A stretch of 64,000 nucleotides of DNA from Elysia chlorotica. Lineage: Eukaryota; Mollusca; Gastropoda; Plakobranchidae. Under the pieces are notes generated by a model. The model searched no databases. It had not been told where the DNA came from and was given only the letters and a program-made list of their open reading frames with translations. The position numbers and the translations under genes are program-made. The stretch spans positions 173,304 to 237,303 of the forward strand of contig RQTK01000131.1 in assembly GCA_003991915.1 (NCBI GenBank), written 5' to 3'. Positions 56,640 to 64,000 of this stretch are shown here, in pieces (position 1 is the stretch's first letter; every line of letters begins with the position of its first letter).

Positions 56640-58210
56640 GTTAGATTTTGCTCAAGTAGACGGCTTAGTATCTGCGCATATAAGCAATATAGGGGACAGC
56701 ATATTTTATAAGAATGAAATTTTCATTCCTACTCGCCGATTGCGGCCTGTCTTCGCACCGTCGCTGAGGGAGTTAAGTCATAATGTCTGGACTGGTCAAA
56801 TTTTCACTGACCATTTTCTCACCGAGGAAGCATGGTAGAGAAAAAATGTTTTTTTTTTTTAATAAGCGATCAAAATCGAAGATGCCTTTCGAGCAGAATT
56901 TTTTTTTTCTTTCTTGGCAGACCTGTGTAAAATTGATGAGTGTCGTGTCTCCTCGCATGTGTTTGCACAGTCAGTGTTTCTTCTGTTATTGGCGATCAAG
57001 CACACATAAAATGCGCGGTCCTTTGTACAGCCATCCGTATGTTCGGCGACAAGAGAATGTCACCTACACGCCGAAATAATATTATGTTTGGGGCTCTTTG
57101 TGAAGACCCTTATGCTTAGCAAAGAGAAATGCTTTAGGTAACCACGCCGTTTTATGTCAATGCAAATAGAATGTTCTCACCGTTAGCACTACACACTGCA
57201 GGTGATATTGCCAGATAAGCCAAATAAAGCTAGTCAATCACGTTTAAAAAGGTTTCAAAATTGGCAAGATGGGCAAGAACATTTAAACAAGAAAAAAAAC
57301 AACAAAAGACATGAAACCCAATAATGAAAAAGAAAAGAATAATTATATACATATATTATTGAGTACTTGTCATTCACCCCATGCCATCCTTCAAATCCAC
57401 ATTTCTCCTTAATAGTTCCCCACGTGTCCCTCAGTTTTTAACTGCAACGCACTTCCTTCTACATAATAACAAAAAATGCAAGTGTTTTCCCTTAGTCATT
57501 GTTACAGTTTTTAGAATTATTAAGTTTGAGCAGAATAACTTATCTATCACAGGTTTTACGTCATTGCAAAACTTGGCCCAAAAAGAAAACTCGTGTCGTC
57601 TGGAAACTAGCAATTGAAAACACAGAAATAGCAGGCATTGTGCGTGTAGCAGAAGAAAAAAAAGTTCTTGATCTAATTCTTTCAAATCTCCAAACTGGCT
57701 TTTTTGGTCTCTCGATTCTGTCGGGAAAGGGGCGTTTTAATATTAATTTTTTTGTAAGTCTGAAATCAATCTTTTGTTTTTTAGTATTGAATATAGTCAC
57801 AAGTATTTTTGCGCTGTAAAAACCCGCTTTGAGAGATATCAACTCTTGAAACTAACTGAGATCACTCGTGAAAAACGAGAGGAAAGAGGGCCTTTAGTCA
57901 ATGCACAATAGCCAAAGACTCTTGAGTTATAAGAGTTGTTAGTTGAAATAATGATAGAACATAAGGTAATGATAAAACGCGTTCAAGAAAAGGCTTATAT
58001 TATATTTATAATTGAGTAAATGATTCATTTTGACTAGGACAAAATATACTTATAAATATAGGCATTCATGGAATTTGAATAAAATTTGTGGTGCTTGAGA
58101 AACTTAACTAGAGCTATTTTAAGATATTTTCTCAGAGCGTTTATATGTAAGCTTTAACTGTGAAAATGACCAGAAACTTATTGCGCTTTGTGGGGTTAAA
58201 AAACTCGTCT
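56640..58210. other. Intergenic DNA with short overlapping open frames
   Basis: Open frames at 56602-56838, 56783-57079 and 57381-57842 (both strands) contain no recognisable domain or splice structure. I do not call a gene. Confidence 0.4.
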
Positions 58211-58218
58211 TGTTTATC

Positions 58219-58288
58219 AATCGGCAACGAATGGTCTTGCCATTCAAAGAGAGCATGGTTTATACCACTAGACCACTACGCTCCCTTA
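58219..58288 (-). repeat. Degenerate tRNA-like sequence
   Basis: The minus strand begins GGGAGCGTAGTGGTCTAGTGG (A-box-like); the B-box region is eroded (CCATTCGTTGCC). It resembles the tRNA-like stretch at 3678-3747. Confidence 0.4.
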
Positions 58289-58289
58289 A

Positions 58290-60479
58290 AGTTAAATAAC
58301 TATGTTTTTTTTAATTAAACTATTGACCTTTTATTGAAGAATATTTAAAAGAAAAGTTAGGACATTAGTAACTTAATGATTTTAGGGGATTTCAATTGCC
58401 CTGTTATAATTCTGGATGATCATATATGAAAATCATCACAATCATTCTTTTATTCTCACTAGCGAGTTGCTAAGCATAAAAACTACTATTTGTTTCATAT
58501 ACTTCGACCGTAACTCCCAACACTCCTAGAGTATCGGCTATTCTTGAACATGACTGTAGATTCATGAATGATCCCTCTCTTTTTTAATTTTTTTTTATTA
58601 TACCACACAGGGTTCAAGCTCTAATGAGTTGGATGCTTATCTTTTGAATTATCAGCTCATGATTTTGTTTGTGGAGTTGCTACATCGCAGATGAGTCATG
58701 AGCTTAACGTTGGACAAAATGTGCTGCCACTCAGTCGGTCATAATTATTATACCGTCAACCACATAACCAGTTTGAAAAAAAAGCCGCAAACAGAGCGTG
58801 GCTAAAAAACAACCTGCAACCTTCATTCGGAAGTTACATTCTCTACTCCTGGACGCAGATACACACACAGACACACACTTTTCCAGGTGATAAGTGCAGA
58901 TTTCTTTTTTAAACTTTACCTACTCCCATTGTCTCATCCACCAAGACATGTTTTTCGCTGTTTTTCTGGCTTTTTTGTTGCTTCTGCCAGAAAAAAATTT
59001 CCTGGGTATAACTCCACATGATTTTATCTCGGTTTGATGGGCGAATTGTTCTATATCTTCAATCAAGTCTTAAATTGTATATTTTTTTTTGCTAGCATGC
59101 GTTTTTTTCACTCTGTTAAATAATCATTATCTGGCATCACTTTCTGCTGCTCGGAATCAAGTGCTGATGAGATATCAAGACTATGATTGTATGGGTGGTT
59201 CGTCGCAAAATTATGTTTTCCTAAACTAAAGTCACACATGAATTTTAACAACAACAAAAAAGAAAGGGTAAAACAAAATACAACAAAAATAAACACTAAA
59301 CAACAAGCTTAACATCTTGCCTGTTTCTCTAAGACTCCGTTCACAATACAGAGTGTGTAGTGCTGACATATGAATTTAAGTAAACAAAACAAAAACCAAC
59401 TTTTCGAATCACTATACGTATGCCTTTTTACAACCGTATTGAGCCAATAAGGAGGTTAGTTTATAACTTCAAATAAACATAAATGATGAAAACGTCGTCC
59501 TACACGGGACATATTTTTCACAAATTTATCATGAGCATAGCATATATATGCACAATCCATCATAGTAATTGCATTTAATTTGAATAACGTTTATAATTTG
59601 CATTATGCCTATTAAGAAAAATCAATGGTCAATTAAAAAAAGCTAGCCTGTAATTTTTAATTCAAAAAAAGTAAAATTTAATCTCCGCAGCTATTAATTA
59701 GAAAATTAATAAGTTGTGCAACAAAAAAGGGGGTATAAATTTCAGTTACGAAAGGTGTAGCACTAAGTAGCATTGGGTAAATTTTTGGTATTTCTTGCAC
59801 AGGAGGTGTCCGGTTTTAAAAGCATTTTAGAAATAGAATAGCTAGATCACAAGTCTTTTTGATACTACATCTACCAAAATTTTAAGTTCGAGGATCAGCA
59901 ATGATCTAAGCAGAATCTTTACAGTGCTCTCCCTTTGTTTTTATTATTATTATTATTTTTTTAATCACACACCATTATTTTGTATATCGAACGCACAGGA
60001 GTCAATTCAAACAAGTACCTGTTTTATCCACGTATAATGATGGCGGCATTTTGCAGAAATGTTCGAATCATAATGATCATCATAGTTCGATGTATCAGAT
60101 GTTATGCATCAGGATCTCCCTGTGTTAAGTTTGTGATTGTCATCAAGATTCAATATCAAAATACAACACTGAACGTTTGAACATTGTATGCATGCGCTCA
60201 TTTTTTTTCCATTCCTTAAAAAAATTAGCTACATATATAGGGGAAATTTATATTTCTTTAGGGAAATAGGGAGGAATAATGTCTGGCACATGTATTAGAA
60301 AAGTATATACATTTGATTTCACATAATTTATTTGAAAGATTAACAAATGAAGAATCCCCTTAAACGGCCATTAATGTTTCAGGTAAATTTATGGATAGAA
60401 CGATATGTTGATAGATAAAAATGGATATATAGAAAGACGTATACGTAGGAAGATTAAAAAGGAGACCGTGAGAGACAGG

Positions 60480-60480
<1 letters not shown>
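58290..60480. other. AT-rich intergenic DNA, nothing recognised
   Basis: No supported gene or repeat family. A trace of SINE-like wording (GTTGGACAAAATGTGCTGCCAC) at 58711 is too short to call. Confidence 0.45.
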
Positions 60481-60606
<126 letters not shown>

Positions 60607-61041
60607 GAAAGTCACAAGAAAACAAAAGAGGGAGGCTCATTTAGAGAAAAGCGGCAGGTGGTTATTTTTTTTATTATACACACACACACACATATTTATC
60701 TCATATATAGGGAAAGTGTTGAGAATTTATCTATATTTTTGGGTTTTAAAAGGTATATTTAAAATCTATGGAGTAGACAATGTGTTGATTTGCGGTAGAT
60801 TTTATGGCGAGATTCTTTTTGTGACCACGTTTTGACGAAATGACCGACGATCCCACATTTTATAAAAAGAGTGGTACAAAGAGCGAACCAAATAAAATTT
60901 GCGAGCCAACGAATCCTATTCATACGTACCGGTAGTTCATTTGTTAATCCATGTAAAAATGCTGTCGGTTTTTCAGGTAATTATCGTACTGTACTACACG
61001 ACACATCAGAACAGAGAGCTATAACATGAGGCTCTTGCTGA

Positions 61042-61123
61042 ATCCATGCTTGCCTCTTCGCGCTTGTATTTTTTTCTTTTACCTACGTCCTCCAGTACTG
61101 TTGGAAAACTGCCATAAAGGTGG
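61042..61123 (+). repeat. 82-bp direct repeat, copy 1 (flanks a SINE)
   Basis: ATCCATGCTTGCCTCTTCGC...GCCATAAAGGTGG. It matches 61514-61595 with one difference. Confidence 0.95.
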
Positions 61124-61202
61124 AATGCATAGATATTGTTCTCTCTCTCTCTCTCTCTTCCTATTGTTAATATTATTGTTCTATTTCTTTTTTTTTGGGG
61201 GG

Positions 61203-61462
61203 GGCGTGGTGGTCCAGGGGTAGAACATCGGCTTCCGACGCAAAAGGTCCCGAGTTCTAATCCTGGCTGTTGCTTTCCCTACTGGTTGGGTCGGTGTCAG
61301 TATAATGTGACCGGCTGAGACAGGAGTCATGGTATCCCCTCCCTGTCTCGTGTGTGGCAGCACATAAAATTGTCAGACGTCCGTCTTGGGGCCCGTCCAC
61401 GATATAGCCTATAAGTTGCTGATGTTGGACGTTAAAACCTAACCAACCAAACCAACCAACCA
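61203..61462 (+). mobile_element. tRNA-derived SINE, full length with an AACC-type tail; best copy in the window
   Basis: In order: A-box GTGGTCCAGGGGTAGAAC, B-box-like GAGTTCTAATCC, core TGGTTGGGTCGGTGTCAGTA and TAATGTGACCGGCTGAGACA, then CTCGTGTGTGGCAGCACATA, TTGTCAGACGTCCGTCTTGG, GGCCCGTCCACGATATAGCC, and the 3' end GCTGATGTTGGACGTTAAAA with an AACCAACC tail. Usable as the family reference. A 25-bp piece of its 3' end recurs just after it at about 61490-61513. Confidence 0.9.
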
Positions 61463-61513
61463 ATTTTGTTTGTCTTCAGACCCGTTCTGTAGCCTATAAG
61501 TTGCTGATGTTGG

Positions 61514-61595
61514 ATCCATGCTTGCCTCTTCGCGCTTGTATTTTTTTCTTTTACCTACGTCCTCCAGTACTATTGGAAAACTGCCATAAAGGTGG
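61514..61595 (+). repeat. 82-bp direct repeat, copy 2
   Basis: Second copy of 61042-61123, fused to the extra piece of SINE 3' end. Confidence 0.95.
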
Positions 61596-61837
61596 CGAAC
61601 CGTTTATTTGATAGTAATTAAATAAAAGCACTATGATATGAAGATACAAAATTAGCAGCACCCTTCACATAAGAAAACGGAATTGCGTAGAATGAATTTT
61701 AGAAGTATTCCAAAAAATAAGGTTTAAGCCTGTGCAGTAATCAATTGGTAAATCTCTTTGGAGACCACCATGAGAACTTTATTCTGTTTGAAACGCACAC
61801 TGTTTAGTGTTATTGACTTTGGGGGAGAGGGCGGTGA

Positions 61838-61905
61838 TCCAAGACTAGTGCTCGCGACTTCTGTTTGGAAGTTCGCTGGTTCAAAACCCGCTCAGGTCCC
61901 GGGTC
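61838..61905 (+). repeat. Degenerate tRNA-like sequence
   Basis: GATCCAAGACTAGTGCTCGC (A-box-like) followed by GGTTCAAAACCCGC (B-box-like). No SINE core follows. Confidence 0.35.
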
Positions 61906-61909
61906 CCGT

Positions 61910-63280
61910 CGACCGATAGGACCGATAGGATCTTCCTTGAGACTCAGGAGACATTAAATTTTTTATCTTAGAGAGACTAAATATGAGTAAAAGAGGAGAT
62001 GTTGTTGGCCCGTTGCTATTATAATACATTTATGCAAAATTTCAAGAAGATTAGTGCTGTAGTTAACCCTATAGAGGTGAGCGAAAATTGAGCTATTACT
62101 TTTGCAATATAGACTATTTGAGAGCCCGTTCTTTGAACGGAAATACACGTAATATTAATTTTTATTAGTGTTTAATAAGCCTGACAACATACGTTCTGCT
62201 TGCAGAAATATGGCATAGGACACTAAAATAGCATTTTTTTTCTGAAAGTTGTGCGGAGATAAACAGTTGTTACGCATAAACTTTAAGCGATTAAAAAAAA
62301 CACATATTCTTTCATTTTGCAAACACAGAGACGATGCCATAAAACAGTGTTCAGTGAGCATGATAACATACAGTTTAGTAACAGTAATCTGAGATAGGAA
62401 ACCAAATAAGCATGTTCCATAAAGTTGTAGGGGAGACCGACGGGGGTTGCTTTAAGCACTTTATGTAGTGTACAATAACACAATACACAATTTTTCCAAC
62501 ACGAATAATGGCGTGCTTTTTTCTCTCCAAATTTCGGTACATGTTACATTTAGCCCACAATAAATTATTGTTTGGTCGAGCAGTTGAAGGAAACGAAACA
62601 CGCTATTAGACTAAGGGATTGCGATGTGGAGAGAGGTGTCTGGAAAACAAACATTCAGTTACATTCAGATACATTCTAATCGATTGTAAAAACCAGTAAT
62701 GTGTGAACATTTTCGCTACAGGTATTACATGTACATGTATAATTATTGAATGACTGTGCCAGTATTTGACATCCCTATCTCTTGAAGCAATGAGAATGTG
62801 AAAATAGTTGTAAAAGGAGTTGTATAATTATTTACAATAATTATTTTTAGTCGGGTTACTTCAGGTAGTCGGGAAAATGTAAAAGAGAACGAGGGAAAAA
62901 AATATGACGAAGAACAAAATAAATATTATTGTGTACTTAAAATTGGAACCAGACTTCAATTGTGAGAAAAAGATATTTAAAACACTCATTTATTGACCTC
63001 TCGGGGTGAATTGAGGAAAACAGCCATTTTCTCCTAAGGAAAAAATTACCCCCCCCCCCCCCCGACAAAACAAAACAAAATAAACAACAAAAAACAACAA
63101 CGAAACACAACTCGACGACAATCACACCAAGGGGAAACTACTTGTGGTGAAAAGTGAAACTGAAAGTAGAGTCCAATGGTTGTGATCATAAGATTCACTA
63201 CGCTATTCAGTTGTGATGGTTTAATTGTTCAAATACATGTACAGATAAAGCAAACTCCGGGCGTGCTTGATACAAATTAG
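61910..63280. other. AT-rich intergenic DNA
   Basis: No supported gene. A C16 run occurs at 63049-63063 and A/C-rich sequence follows it. Confidence 0.5.
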
Positions 63281-63284
63281 TATA

Positions 63285-63670
63285 TATCTAGAGTCTAATC
63301 TAGATTCCTTATTCGGGGTAAGGAGTACCGATAGATTTTAGGCATGGTAGTACCTAGATCTTGCATCCACTCTTTTTAATTTAGATCTAAACGTGTGGTT
63401 TAATTTAGATCTAGAATCTAGCTCTACGTAATTCCCAGCCGGGTTGCCAGTACTAAAAAGTATTAAGCCTGCCTCTTTCTTGGTAGATAGGTTAGATCTA
63501 TATTCTAGTTGTGGATGAACCTAACAATATTATACACAGTCTTGTGTATATAGCCGAGGTCTGGATGCCTTTTCTTTTTTTTTTTATATTAAAAACGCTG
63601 TTTTTTATTTTGAGGGACTAGATCTAGATCTAGCCGAGATCTAGATTTATGAATAGCTAGAAACATCATT
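63285..63670. repeat. Dense cluster of TAGATCTAGA palindromic words
   Basis: At least eight overlapping variants of TAGATCTAGATC lie within 400 bases, for example near 63290, 63415, 63620 and 63640. The rest to 64000 is AT-rich and shows nothing recognisable. Confidence 0.7.
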
Positions 63671-64000
63671 CCCAGCATATAGATCTAAGTATCATCCAAC
63701 ATTTTCCTTGTGTTTTACTGTTTTTGGTAAGGGACAGTGAGGTTGTGAATAGTATTTATAAGCTTATTATTCCCAGCCTGTTTGTGATGTGTGTGTGTGT
63801 ATGTTAAGAGCAGCTGGTTTGAAATGCTAGTACCAGTTTTCCTTTTATTTCTTAAAAAATTTTGCTTTTAATTTTTCTTGAATTTTTAGATTAGTAAAAG
63901 TATCTTGAATAGTATGTAAGTCGAAAGCAAATTGATGTAGCCTAATTGAATAAAAAAACATTTTCAAAAAGTTTTCAATATCGTATAATTTATCTTACTA

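Overview
The window is eukaryotic nuclear DNA, almost certainly from a gastropod mollusc. It is AT-rich and gene-poor, and the coding ORFs are interrupted by GT-AG introns. It is full of microsatellites and of copies of one tRNA-derived SINE. Two temptin-like genes point to a gastropod (temptin is a water-borne pheromone protein first described in Aplysia), and clusters of AGATCTAGAT-type words fit by my recollection of gastropod genomes. I cannot name the species. Two assembly gaps are present (34747-34817 and 49873-50223), both beside simple repeats.

Layout. 1-2 kb: minus-strand first coding exon of a T-box gene of the TBX15/18/22 class; its DNA-binding T-box must lie to the left of the window. 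2-6 kb: low-complexity triplet and purine tracts, SINE copies and two speculative minus-strand exons (4.2 and 5.3 kb). 6.3-7.2 kb: a 70-bp direct repeat and a decayed 3' fragment of a major facilitator transporter, whose intact paralogue is at 20898-22421. 12-17.5 kb: a transposon graveyard with a LINE C-terminus, a broken piggyBac transposase with internal duplications, an RTE-like LINE end between two copies of a 120-bp segment, and a 0.48-kb segmental duplication. 23.5-27.1 kb: two more LINE 3' ends.

28983-32142 (minus) is a two-exon gene for a 717-residue ankyrin-repeat protein with a SOCS box in the middle of the chain instead of at the C-terminus; its last codons and stop lie in a minisatellite. 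33-36 kb carries duplicated GA-rich segments around a gap, and a possible upstream 5' UTR exon near 36.7 kb.

41551-44250 and 51490-53394 (both minus) are two temptin-like genes in tandem, each with three exons, identical intron phases (0, then 1), six conserved cysteines and an EF-hand-like acidic loop. They are the clearest functional cluster here: small secreted proteins, probably chemical signals. Upstream of the second gene, 53.6-56.6 kb is a higher-order repeat: a ~1.1-kb unit present twice, each copy ending in a 62-70-bp minisatellite. The rest (57-64 kb) is mainly AT-rich DNA with microsatellites and a young-looking SINE flanked by an 82-bp duplication.

The genes do not form a pathway or operon; each is probably transcribed independently. 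Exon boundaries were inferred by eye from splice consensus and reading phase; no transcript or database evidence was available.
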